Below, piece by piece: positions 12,441-23,568 of a stretch of DNA of 64,000 nucleotides. Origin of the DNA: Bradysia coprophila (lineage: Eukaryota > Arthropoda > Insecta > Diptera > Sciaridae); the NCBI RefSeq assembly GCF_014529535.1, contig NW_023503329.1, forward strand, positions 186,001 through 250,000, in the 5' to 3' direction. Both the position numbers and the translations under genes were made by a program. Numbering within the stretch: position 1 is the stretch's first letter; the number at the start of each line of letters is the position of its first letter. A model generated the notes under the pieces. The model saw only the letters and a list, made by a program, of their open reading frames with translations. It was not told where the DNA came from and did not search any database.

Positions 12441-14100
12441 ACTAATGCCTCCAAATTTTGATACGTGTGAACGTGTACATTTGTATGTGTTGAGAGTGTT
12501 TTTAACTTACACCATCAAAGCATGACTCATGTTTTGACGAAAGAAATTCAAAGCTCATTTTAAGTTCTCCATATATTTTCTATGTTGATACCAGGAGTAA
12601 CGCTATGTAGATAACTTTTAATAGACTCTTCACGATATCCCTTAGTCAATATAAAGTTTTAGTGTGTACCACAAGGTTTTATTAGAAGACCTAAAGGAAT
12701 CTAAAACAAACTTCAATTGAATTCGAGCAGATCCTTTCCCCATACACACATTTTCATACAAAGAATTTTTCATGTGAAATACTCGTGAAACAGTTTCCAT
12801 TTAAACTGTATCCAAAGTGAAGGAGGAGTTCAAACCAGGTATCAGTTGATCCGATTACTCATTAAAACTTTATTTTGACTGAGGTACACCCCGGAATTTT
12901 GGCATGTAGCAACGCAATTCAAGCAAAAGTGGTACTCTAAATAGGGTACTGAAACTTGGCAGTGCTCAATACAAAATTTTACATTGTAAAAAGAGGGGGG
13001 GGGGATAAAATTTCATACAAGATAGTACTCTATTTGGCAGCTGTCATTAATAGCACGTTTGCTTGAAGTGCGTTGCATGTAGAGTAGAAAAATCTAAAAA
13101 CACCAAATTTTCGTTAACTTTTCTCGTAGAAACCAAGTGTCCCAGAAGTTGACAGTTCCGCGAAGTGGATAAACTAAAATTTACATTAAAATATGGCGAA
13201 AATTCGTAAAAGGACCATTTGAAACCATCTAGCTCATGCAAAATTTTCGTTGGACCGATACTTCAGTGCCGTATCAATGAAAACGGATATTGAAACATCT
13301 TTTAGTATGGTTTGCACTCAACAAAACGTTTTCCGTGAGAGAGCAAGTTGTCAAGAATTCAAAGCAAAAATTGAAAAGATTCAATTTTGTCTCTCACACG
13401 GAGTATTTTTTTGGTAAGTGGAAATCAAGCAGAACAAGTAAAATCTGTGATTTTACAATTGTATCTGAAATGAAAGTTTTGCGTACGTTTTTGTCCTATC
13501 CAAAATTACGAACCCATCATGATTGCATTCAAATTCAGAAAAATGTAATTTTATCGAAGGAATCAGACCTCACTCTGAAATCAGCTTTTTGTCGCATTTT
13601 CCCGTTTCAATTGCAAGACCATTTCTACGTATGCTAAAGCTGCTGTTATATTAAACATTACACACATGCTACTCATTCCTCAGCAAAAAAAAAAAAAATG
13701 AAAACTCAAAACCATCCTGTAAAAAGGAAGGATTGAGTATATTTTCAGATACAAATCCATTACACGTACGGTTGTTATGTATAAAATATTACATATAAGC
13801 GCACTGTTATACTGTTATGGTGTACACACGACATTGTGTATATTTGATGCGAGACACTCATGAGACTTTATTATAAATTCACAATTGCAACATGGGGATG
13901 AACTTACGATTCATGTTGCAGAAAAAACAGAAAAAAAAACTTCACATTCGCATGTGAATTGTACGCTCTAGAAGCATCGACGGTACAACATTTTCCAGAA
14001 TCTGTTTTTCTACTCTGTAATAACCAAATGATGTTAAGTGTTTATATACATTCAACAAATTCAATTTAGAATCGTCGAAAAAATGAATTAAAATGAGGAG
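12441..14100. other. spacer without a recognised gene
   Basis: A+T-rich, with a poly-G run near 12990-13005. The open frame at 13290-13637 shows no domain and no splice context that I trust. Confidence 0.3.
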
Positions 14101-14480
14101 TCAAATGTGAAGTGACCTGTACCATCGTAATCCGTCTAAATTTTCAATCAAAACAGCATTAGCGGTGTCTTCAACTTCAACCAGTGCATACACTCCACCT
14201 GTAGTAGGTCTTCCCAAGACCGACATTAGTACAGCATAACAATGATTTACAATAATTATCGAAAAACTGTTTACGAGACCCTCTGACAAGCCTTCATTTT
14301 TGAACGCTTTGCACCGAAAAGAAACACAATTAATCGAAAAAATTAAAGATGCGTCTTATCTAGAATTGAAAGACACATCCAATGACCTATCACTCATTTC
14401 AATTGGAGAAACCTGTGTTCCCAAAGTTAATGAAACCACCTGAAGTTTTTACAATATCACGAAAAGCCAAAAAATAAACT
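14101..14480 (-). mobile_element. diverged relative of the 3884-5553 element
   Basis: On the minus strand it resembles the inner part of the 3884-5553 element. It has a reading frame opening MSEG and continuing NSFS with a shared later segment, an arm with the ACGCTTT and ATTGAAAGAC motifs, and a CACTCATTT block. It has only one arm, so it is truncated or strongly diverged. Confidence 0.45.
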
Positions 14481-14789
14481 AAAATGTCACTGCAATCTGT
14501 TGACAAATGAACAATGAAAATATTATGAAAAGAATCGTGCATACGTCATGTACCAAGAAAGCGGATCTGAAAAACGGTAGAAGTACAGCCGATTGCCATT
14601 TTGTTACACAACCTCTTATGATTAGAATTTTGTCCAATTTAAACTCAACAATCAACATACGTTTTTACCGTTTTTGTTGGTTTTCTTTATCCAAATCGTT
14701 CCATTCATTCTACATGTATTTCTTCAGCGTTTTACATTATGCTTCCATTTCACACTAATTTCCTCTGGTTCGCAATAAACGGCAGATAT

Positions 14790-15245
14790 AATATTGAAAA
14801 AAGCAGTTAAAAAAATGAAAAAAGGAGTTAAAAAAATAAAAAATGCAAATGAAATAATTTTGGAGGCAAAAAATTCAAAAAGGCAGTTATTAAAATGCAA
14901 TTGCGGAGTTCAAATTGTGAAAAAAGGCAGTTATGGCCGTGTAAACTGCAGTATTGTTAACTGCCTTTTTATTTGTTTTTAACTGCCTTTTTGGAAAAGT
15001 GCTATCTGCCTTTTTGAATTTTTTATCTGCAATTTTGTATTTTTTGACTCAGCCCCTATTCTGCCTTTTTATTTATTTTTAACTGCCTTTTTGAAAAAGT
15101 GCTATCTGCCTTTTTCAATTTATTGTCTATCAGTTTATAAATCTTAACTCAATCACCTCTTCTGCTTTTTTTATTTATTTTTAACTGAGTTTTTAAACTT
15201 ATTATCTGCCATTTTGTATTTTTTATTTCAACCAAATATTCTGCC
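14790..15245. repeat. CTGCCTTTTT tandem array, left part
   Basis: Irregular tandem units built on CTGCCTTTTT followed by A+T-rich filler (TATTTATTTTTAA, GAATTTTTTAT). It continues in the same style at 16745-17165, so the two blocks are probably one array split by the 15246-16744 segment. Confidence 0.6.
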
Positions 15246-16744
15246 TTTTAGGGAATGCAATATCGGTATTAAAACCGGTATCAATACCTAACTTCCAATA
15301 CCGCTCACGGTATCGCTAAGTTTGTAATGAAAAAATGTGTATAACACATATAGATAACCATAATTAAGTTCAATACGCAAACCAACTGAACGGTTGCGCA
15401 TGTATAGAAATTATATTGTGCAAATCTTTAGATTATTCTAAAACTAAAATCATTTTAGACGTAGAGTAAAGTCTTATTAAAACAACTAGTCTGCATCCCG
15501 TGGCACTTCGTGCCACTTCGCATCCTAGCAAGCTAGCCCGGTTAGAGAGTAACGCTACATTCGAAAGCAACTCTACATCTGCTTTCAGCCAGATATACGA
15601 AAATCGAAAGAAACAAACTCTACATCTGCTTCACAGTCAGAGATAACAAAGTCGAGGGGGTGGTCACTAAAAGCTGGCTTTCCTTTACGTAAAAAGGCCC
15701 TTTAAGGGTTTGTGACTAATAAACACTCCATCTGTCAGTCGCAATAATTTCAGCACTTTTCTGCCCGGAAAAATTATTAGACGATGCGAGAAAAAAAAAA
15801 TTAACACCTAAGTTACCAACACCGTTCCGGCGCCCGGCTCGCATTGCGGCCCTCCGCTGCGCTCCGGGGCAATGGGCCGGATCGCTCGGCATGTTAAACA
15901 CCTATTCCCGAAAAACACCTTCAACCATTCTTTAGAAAAAAGAATTAATCATTCGCATTCAGGACTTTTTATTTTATTTCGATAAATTATGATTTTATAA
16001 GACAAAAGTACTTCTACGGCATGGGTAAATATTGTTTTAATTTTTTTATAAATCAAATTGAAACTACATATTCAAAGTATTCGCGCTAATATTCACTTAC
16101 TGCATAGCAAATGGTACCAACCAAAAAAAATAAAAATTTCATAAATTCCATACATTTCAGTAGACAGCAAACTGACAAGGTGCTGACAAGGTGCGATTTC
16201 GCAGTCAGTGCAAAAATGAATTAATTTTAATTTTATTTTTATAAAACTAATTTGAACTCGTAGATTTTTTTTAAACTTAAATTTTGAATGAACATAGTGT
16301 CTTTGATCATTTAAAAATAAAAAACTTTTTGATGCGAATGATCAATTACCTAATTTTGCTCATTGCAGAAGAATAATTTAAATTTACAGAACCAATTTAT
16401 GGACGGCCAAAATATCAAGAAATGACAAGGACTAACTATTAGACGATGCGAGAAAAAAAAATTAACTCCTACGTTACCGACGGTGCCTTTTCGGCGCGGG
16501 CAGCAACTTTCGAACAGAGCTGCATTTTTTTTACTTTCGCCCCTTGTCATTCAATGTACTATTTCAGCTAAATCTGTGACTTCTTTGAAGGCTGTAATTA
16601 TGTCAACTCAATTCGACTGCACGTGGTGTGTCATTGTACATTGGGTTGAGGTGATACTTAACTTCCATCTAAACTCAATTCGTCATTGTAGCATATACAT
16701 ACATCGAAGATTTCATAAGTGCACCTGGGAGAGTACAATTAATT
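15246..16744. other. segment interrupting the CTGCCTTTTT array
   Basis: It begins TTTAGGGAATGCAATATCGG, which resembles the end of the hAT-type elements elsewhere in the window (TAGGGAATG). It includes a locally G+C-rich stretch (15485-15900) and two similar blocks (near 15775 and 16438) sharing ATTAGACGATGCGAGAAA. I see no coding gene. It may be several nested non-autonomous elements; I could not find a matching right end. Confidence 0.35.
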
Positions 16745-17165
16745 AGAATGACTGCCTCTATAGAAAGTTCTATCAGCTTTTTTGAATTTTTTGACTCAAC
16801 CACCTATACTGTCTTTTTATTTATTTTTAACTCCCTTTTTGAAAAAGTGCGATCTCCTTTTTTGAATTTTATATCTGCCATTTTGTATTTTTTAACTCAA
16901 CTACCTATCTGCCTTTTTATTTGTTTTTAACTGCCTTTTTGGAAAAGTGCTTATCTGCCTTTTTGAATTTTTTGTCTGCAATTTCGGATTGTTGAACTCA
17001 ACTGCCTATCTGCCTTTTTATTTATTTTTAACTGCCTTTTTTATCTCCAAAATTATTTATTTTAAACTGCCCTGTGTGTATCTGCCTATTTAATTCTATT
17101 TAACTGCCTTTTTGAATTTTTTAATTTCATTTTTATCTGCCTTTTTGAATTTTTTATTTCAACCT
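16745..17165. repeat. CTGCCTTTTT tandem array, right part
   Basis: Continuation of the array at 14790-15245, with the same CTGCCTTTTT unit and fillers in the same orientation. Confidence 0.6.
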
Positions 17166-17309
17166 TTATATTAATTCATTTCCTCTCAAGTTTATAAAGA
17201 TCATAAAAGCGTTAGTATTTTACATGACTTGGGATAAAACAATACTCTCTCTACCAAACAAACTCTCAGCTCTCTGTGTCAAATTCACACCTTATTTCTT
17301 TGTATTCTA

Positions 17310-17430
17310 CAAACACTATTCTACATTTGGACTGACTATACGCTGTACATGTAAATTCCAAAGTCTACTTCATTCTTTCATCATCTTAATAAAAGTAGTT
17401 TGGTTGCTAGAGAAAGTATTTGATAAAAAG
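17310..17430 (+). repeat. dispersed repeat, copy 1
   Basis: It matches 22508-22632 over about 120 bases (ACTATTCTACATTT, ATGTAAATTCCAAAG, CTTAATAAAAGTAGTTTG). The second copy abuts the right end of the foldback element, so it may belong to that element's family. Confidence 0.5.
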
Positions 17431-18269
17431 ATAAAAAGTAGAATTCTCGTGTGAATTTTGTTGATCCGAGGCGCAGCCGAGGTCAATAAACACACGAAAA
17501 CGAGACTTTTCAACTTTTTATGCCTAGTTATGTTTTGGATTTTACATGCTTTGGGCGTTGTAACTAGTGCTTGAAACATGAAAAAATCGATAAAATCAAA
17601 AATGAAACTGAATTCGTTAGTTTAATTGAATGTGGTAAGTATGTAGGATGTAAAAGTAATGCATCCTACAATCCCATAGTCATAATATAATTGTGCACAT
17701 GTATTTCCTCCGCTCCATACAAATTTTGACATTAGACCCTTACCTCTAGAGTATACTTTCATTGGCTGTTGGTACCACATTTTATCGTACGAAACACCAG
17801 TCTATGTACTTGGTATGATTTGTCTTGTATGATTCGATTTTAGCTCAAGTAGGCTTAAATTTTGGGAAATGTACATGCTCGGATGTAGGTGAAGTTTGCA
17901 CAAGAAAATTCTTGAGATCTCAAGAATTTTTCAAGTAATAAATATCCTTCATCATTATCATTTAAAAAAAGATGTCAGTGGCATCGAACTTACGTGCTAC
18001 ACCGTGCGTCTGAATGACACTACCTCCACACTATATTTACCTTGGGCGACTGCACGAAGTATGTAAATTTTTTCGTTTTGGACGACGAACGTCAATTCGT
18101 TTTTTCTTCATTTGCTCCATTTTTGGGACACAAAACTTTCGTTATTCGAAAATTGAATTGTTTTTACAGATCGATCTGACAATTGATCCACCGGGAAGAC
18201 GGTTCCGATATACTCGAAAAGAGGAACCATTTTGTATATCGAATATCGACGTCAATAATAGACATTGAA
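17431..18269. other. spacer and likely 5' region of the 18270 gene
   Basis: A candidate acceptor (GTTTTTACAG) ends near 18170, so an upstream non-coding exon may splice in before the 18270 start codon. Nothing else is recognised. Confidence 0.3.
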
Positions 18270-19596
18270 ATGGTGGAACTGAATGACGAAACTATCGTTT
18301 CGTCAACTGAACCAGCAGCCACATCGTCAAAACGTCCACCATCACTAACTAAGCAACCACAAACTGTAGCACCACCAAAGCGTCCAGTCGTTCGCAAATC
18401 GGCTAGGATCCAACAAAGGAAAGAAAAGTTACAGCTTCCACCAAAAGAATTATCGGCGAAAGATGTGCATGCTAATTCATCTGTCGAATCGGGAGTAGAA
18501 AGCTCATCTAATATTGTCGCGATGTCGAAACCAAAATTTGTCCAAAAGTCTTCGGTAGATTCGATTAGAAGAAAAGGTACACTGAAAATTGGCGTTCGTC
18601 GATCAGCAAGGCTCCAAAAAAAGCGATGTACTCATACAGACCAATTACCAGGAGCTGAAAAGATTGTCATTTTGACTCCGAAATCGGAAATTGGATACAA
18701 ATCTCAGTCAAAAACTCCACCGGTCGAAAAACGTTCGCTACCACGAACCAGAAAATATCGATACCATGCAAGCCCACACAAATTCTTCAATCGAATATAT
18801 TGGCATGAAAAGCAGCGAAACGCCGACGAAACATAATGATTTATTGGAGCTGTGTTTTAAAATAAATCGATCGATAGAAAGGGCTCAGCAACAACTGTTG
18901 AAATATTTCGCCGAAACAGATCGAAATGTACACTCCATCAAACATTTTTGGGATTGGTTCCTCAGATCCGAATTCGGAGACGATAGCAGCGAAGTCCAGT
19001 CAGCTACTCTAATTCCGAATCAAATTTATGCGGACAATGCAGAAGGAGTACAGATGGAACCACAATCATCACCGGATGATCAGTTAGATGTTGAAAATGT
19101 GAATGATATAAACATCGAACGGCAAGCATCAGTGGTTGAATTAGTGGAATACGACAACAACGAAACATATTCGAGTGATGCGGAGGTCATCGAATTACCA
19201 CCAGAAGAAATTATTGAAATTTTTGACGTTGAGACGATTCCGAGGAGTTGGTCGTGCTTATCGGAACATCGCTGGCAACTGGTAAACCGATGTCGACAGC
19301 TAGCAGCTCGAAAGGGTAAGATAATTTTACAGCAATGACCTGCAGTTGTTTAACATTCTTATTGCAAACTGCTTTACTTTAACAGATTAACTTCGCAAGC
19401 AAACGAGAAGCAAAACTATCAACGATTGGATACCGTTGCCGATGCAATACGAAAATATCCATGGCATTTACATAATGTGTTGGGCACCGAACGCTTCTCT
19501 CATCAAATCGAAGAATGCACCAAGTGCGATGAAAAATCAATTTTTTCGTCATCAGAATTCGAAAGCTATCAGTCACACACGCATGATTCCCGGCCC
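18270..19596 (+). CDS. unrecognised basic nuclear-type protein gene, frame disrupted
   Basis: I do not recognise this protein. The start at 18270 (GAAATGG) opens a basic, Ser/Pro-rich frame running to a stop at 18836. It contains two RKSAR/RRSAR-type motifs (residues about 40 and 108) typical of nuclear, chromatin-associated proteins. The neighbouring frame from about 18770 to 19315 is also convincingly coding, with a helical segment and a long acidic stretch. After a likely intron (19316-19385, donor GGTAAG, acceptor TTTAACAG), an exon at 19386-19596 is open for about 69 residues, including an EECTKCDE motif. The 18270 frame would join this last exon in phase, but the middle segment is shifted by one base at both edges. 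That suggests two compensating indels, from decay or assembly error. Read strictly, the middle frame ends one residue after the splice. Confidence 0.45.
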
Positions 19597-19682
19597 TAAA
19601 TCGGCTGCTATACACATCAACCATTACGTTTATCTCAAGGTGCACTGGATTGACAAACGAAGACGATGGAGCCGTTGGTCGT

Positions 19683-19814
19683 TAATTCACGCCGTAAGTG
19701 TGCCTAACATTTGAATTTTAAGGGAACGATTAGATGAAAAAGTGACGCTACGTTAGAAAGTCCTCCGCACTTTCCATTTTGAATTTCGACCGAACTTACT
19801 TACGGCGTGAATTG
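19683..19814 (+). mobile_element. AATTCACGCCGTAAG MITE, copy 1
   Basis: 132-bp element with terminal inverted repeats AATTCACGCCGTAAG and its complement CTTACGGCGTGAATT. It shares internal sequence with 57090-57255 and with the interrupted copy around the Chapaev-like transposon. It lacks about 35 internal bases that the 57090 copy has. Confidence 0.7.
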
Positions 19815-20355
19815 AAACGAAATTTTGTTTGCTTTTTGAAAATATTTTTTTAAATAAAAGAAGAATGAACTGACAACCGGCTTAATTTGCGCGTGTGTTC
19901 CCTAAGAATCGGAATAAGACATGAACTAAGTCTTACTCTATCGGGTCCGATGAACATAGGACATTCGATATTTTTAACGTTGCGAATTGGCAACGGATTA
20001 TTAGAATAAGTAACGAGTAAGGGAGTAAGTGTTACATAGAAAGCGAATGAAGAAAAAATCATCTTGCCCAGTCGCGGATTTGTTCGACGTTAGGTTTATA
20101 CTCTGCCGTGGATATAGCGTATAAACAGTTTTGATTGTGTGGATGTTTGTGTGGATCAGCTGAAAAACAGCTGATGCAAATTCATGCTGAAATTTCACTG
20201 TCTTGTTCAATAAAAAAAAACTGGCTGCGGTGGAACTTAGTTCCCTTTCTCTTCGAAGTGCATAAAATAACTGTACAAAATTCGAAGCATATTCCAGTGT
20301 TCTGTGAGCTGTGTTGATTAACCAAATCTCTTGTAAATAAAGAAAAAAAAAATAT

Positions 20356-20437
20356 TGGCAGCGGTGGGATTCGAACCCACGCCTCCGGAGAGACTGGTGC
20401 CTTAAACCAGCGCCTTAGACCACTCGGCCACGCTACC
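20356..20437 (-). tRNA. tRNA-Leu (anticodon AAG)
   Basis: 82-base cloverleaf. The acceptor stem GGTAGCG pairs with CGCTGCC (one G-T pair), with discriminator A. The anticodon stem CTGGT/ACCAG encloses loop TTAAGGC, giving anticodon AAG, which reads CUU leucine codons. The D arm has the A-box pattern (TGGCCGAGTGG), there is a long variable arm as expected for leucine, and the T arm has GGTTCGAATCC. There is no intron. It should be transcribed by RNA polymerase III from its internal promoter. Confidence 0.95.
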
Positions 20438-20849
20438 ACTTACAGCAAAATGTTTCGAATTTAAAAAACGAAAATAACAAAGCCTTTTACATAACTGTAA
20501 CAATTATGTAATCCAAAATTGTTAACGCTTTACGCGAAACGCACGTTCGATAAACTCGTAACACAATGTTTTGTTTGAACAAGTGGTGGTAGGTGACATT
20601 TAAATTTTTGATCAATCAGATTAAACCATTAGAAGTGATGTCGTACGAAAATGGATGATTTTTTGTTGGAAGACCAGCTTTTGTGTGCGATGTGAGTGGA
20701 TACAAAGCTACGTGTAGTTTCTTTGGTACAGTATAGATGCGAGCAATATTGTTGATGTGTGAGGCTTGACAAAAAGTACTCAGTGTGACAGACAAAATTG
20801 TTCTTTTTTATTTTTGCTTTGTTTACTTGACAGCTTGCTCCTTATTTCT

Positions 20850-22506
20850 TTGAGGGATTCTTTTGAAAAACAGCCTTCCGAAATCGGACGTATTTTCTTT
20901 CGGACCTTTTTATATGTGCCAAGAAAGGACTTCGACCCTAGAAGCCAAAACAACTTTCAAAAAATATCTTCGAAGCTTGTGTGGCTGCTGAAAGGTGAGC
21001 AAAAACCGAAAAATTGCAATTTTCTTACAAAAATGTCTACATTTACACGAGCCGTACAGGGTCGTGTGGGGTGTTATTAGAAAGGTAATCACATGCCGAA
21101 TGGGGACTTGATGGTTTTAAAATTCATCCACACTGAAATATGTGCAGTTGAAGCTTTCAACCGAAGACTTACACTGTTCTTACAGAAATTTCTCGAGGTA
21201 CACAAAACGTACATGGTCGTGTGGGGTATCATTTGAAAGGTAATTTTATGTGCTTTTAGACCAAATAGGGACTTATGGGGTTTGGATGCATCTACAATGA
21301 AATAGAAGTTGAAATGTTTTAGTGCCCATATTTCATCGCATTGTTCAAATGTTAGAATTTTCGTACTACGCGCAAAAGTCCATGTTCAAATGTTAGAATC
21401 TTGCATTCTACGCGCAAAAGTCCATGTTCAAATGTTAGAATTATCCTACGCGCAAAAGTTCATGTTCAAATGTTAGAATTTTGCATTCTACGCGCAAAAG
21501 TCCATCTGAAATGTAACAATTTTCGTACTACGCACGCGCAAAAGTCCATGTTCAAATGTTACAATTTTGCATTCATACATTTCAGATGGACTTTTGCGCG
21601 TAGAATGCAAAATTGTAACATTTGAACATGGACTTTTGCGCGTAGAATGGAAATTGTTAAATTTGAACGTGGACTTTTGCGCGTAGGATGCAAAATTGTA
21701 ACATTTGAACATGGACTTTTACGCGTAGTACGAAAATTGATACATTTCAGATGGACTTTTGCGCGTAGGATGCAAAATTGTAACATTTGAACATGGACTT
21801 TTGCGCGTAGAATGCAAAATTGTAACATTTGAACATGGACTTTTGCGCATTGAATGCAAAATTGTAACATTTGAACATGGACTTTTGCGCATTGAATGCA
21901 AAATTGTAACATTTGAACATGGACTTTTACGCGTAGTACGAAAATTGATACATTTCAGATGGACTTTTGCGCGTAGAATGCAAAATTGTAACATTTGAAC
22001 AATGCGATGAAATATGGGCACTTAAACATTTCAACTTCTATTTCATTGTAGATGCATCCAAACCCCATAAGTCCCTATTTGGTCTAAAAGCACTTAAAAT
22101 TACCTTTCAAATGATACCCCACACGACCATGTACGTTTTGTGTACCTCGAGAAATTTCTGTAAGAACAGTGTAAGTCTTCGGTTGAAAGCTTCAACTGCA
22201 CATATTTCAGTGTGGATGAATTTTAAAACCATCAAGTCCCTATTCGGCTTAATAGTACATGTGACTACCTTTCTAATGACACCCCACACGACCCTGTACG
22301 GCTCGTATAACTGGAGAAATTTTTGTAAGAAAATTGCAATTTTTCGGTTTTTGCTCACCTTTCACCAGCCACACAAGCTTCGAAGAATTTTTTTGGAAGT
22401 GGGTTTTGGCTTCTGGGGTCGAAGTCCTTTCTAGGTATATATAAAAAATTCCAAAAGAAAATGTGTCCGATTGTGGAAGGCTGTTTTTCAAAAGAATCCC
22501 TCTTTG
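20850..22506. mobile_element. foldback element A with minisatellite core
   Basis: Left arm about 20850-21345 and right arm about 22005-22506 are inverted copies of each other over about 500 bases (left GAGGGATTCTTTTGAAAAAC, right complementary). The core is the minisatellite at 21349-22000. The arms have no transposase. A second member without the core is at 52858-53692. The structure fits foldback (FB-type) DNA elements. The boundaries are approximate. Confidence 0.75.
21349..22000. repeat. head-to-head 42-bp minisatellite
   Basis: Tandem units of about 42 bases (ACGCGCAAAAGTCCATGTTC, AAATGTTAGAATTTTGCATT). Roughly the first 225 bases run in one orientation and the rest in the opposite orientation, with the switch near 21575. 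Each unit also exists in a shorter form (CATCTGAAATGTA). The array is the loop region of the foldback element. Confidence 0.8.
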
Positions 22507-22507
22507 T

Positions 22508-22632
22508 GCTGACAACACAATATTCTACATTTTGACTGACTACGCTGTAATTTACATGTAAATTCCAAAGGCTACTTTACACTTTCACCACCTTAATAAA
22601 AGTAGTTTGTTTGCTGGAGAGAGTATTGGGAA
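22508..22632 (+). repeat. dispersed repeat, copy 2
   Basis: Second copy of the 17310-17430 repeat, directly adjoining the right end of foldback element A. Confidence 0.5.
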
Positions 22633-23274
22633 CAGTGGATTCGCATTTCAATAAACAGTTGAGCACTGGTTAGGACAAGCATTCCAATGAAATATCCAGT
22701 TGGTAGTCATTGGGTTCGAAAGTCACCCGCTGACACTAGGGTTTTGATGTGTTCAGATGTGTCATACAATGTCTGGGTGCCTATATGTAATTTTTGGGGG
22801 TGTAGAGAGTATAACTCTAAAGGTAGTACGGTCTCAAAGCAATTCAAATCAATATATGGTCGTCGTACGCTGTCCGACTAAGATTTATCAACTGCATGTC
22901 AATATATTCATTGAACAGCTCTTGTTCAACAAAAGATGTGACAGCTAAACTACTAGACACATTTTATTCCAACTCTTTACAATAAAATCGATATTAAGAA
23001 TTCCACACCAATGGGCATAATATTCCCCATTGAGAAATCGATTTTGTTATAACGAAAAGTCTGCTCTGGATTCTAAGCTGTGGATTGCTGGGCAACCATG
23101 TCGTTTCGAATTTTGAAACATCATTACTTGTTTCAATTTTCACTTCTATTTGTATTCAAACTGATCTTCTAAAATACTTTCTTCCACTGTTTTTACCTTA
23201 AAAAAAATTCAATCGACTTGGAGTGCACAATGCACATATAAATATTATATCCTTGGGAAAAAGAAATTGTTCAT
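22633..23274. other. spacer without a recognised gene
   Basis: A+T-rich, with no supported feature. Confidence 0.3.
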
Positions 23275-23414
23275 TAGGGTAAGCGCACCAATCTTCGGAC
23301 AAGAATGAGTCATCGGACACCTATTGTACTTTCATTCGATAAAAAGTTTATGAATGAAAGAACAATAGCTGTCTGAAGACTCAGTCTTGCCAGAGGATCG
23401 GTACGCTTCCCCTA
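23275..23414. mobile_element. TAGGGTAAGCGCACC hairpin MITE
   Basis: 140-bp imperfect inverted repeat. The left end TAGGGTAAGCGCACC pairs with the right end GGTACGCTTCCCCTA with mismatches, and complementarity continues to a loop near 23345 (TTTCATTC and GAATGAAA). It lies in the 3' flank of the gulonolactone oxidase-like gene. Confidence 0.5.
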
Positions 23415-23542
23415 TTATACTCAAAACGATCGTCTCGAAGTACGATTTTCGTTCTTTTACCTTACTACAAGTCTCTCAGATTTTCAAAACGCAAGATTAT
23501 ATTGTCCTCATAGGCCTTTATCACACCGAAAGGCTACCGACA

Positions 23543-23548
23543 TTTATT
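23543..23548 (-). terminator. poly(A) signal of the gulonolactone oxidase-like gene
   Basis: AATAAA on the minus strand about 20 bases after the stop codon at 23569-23571. Confidence 0.5.
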
Positions 23549-23568
23549 TTCTTGTATAAATCAAAAAA

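Noticed and set aside
21401..22021. Several open frames of repeating peptides
   Set aside because: They are translations of the 42-bp minisatellite in both orientations, not genes.
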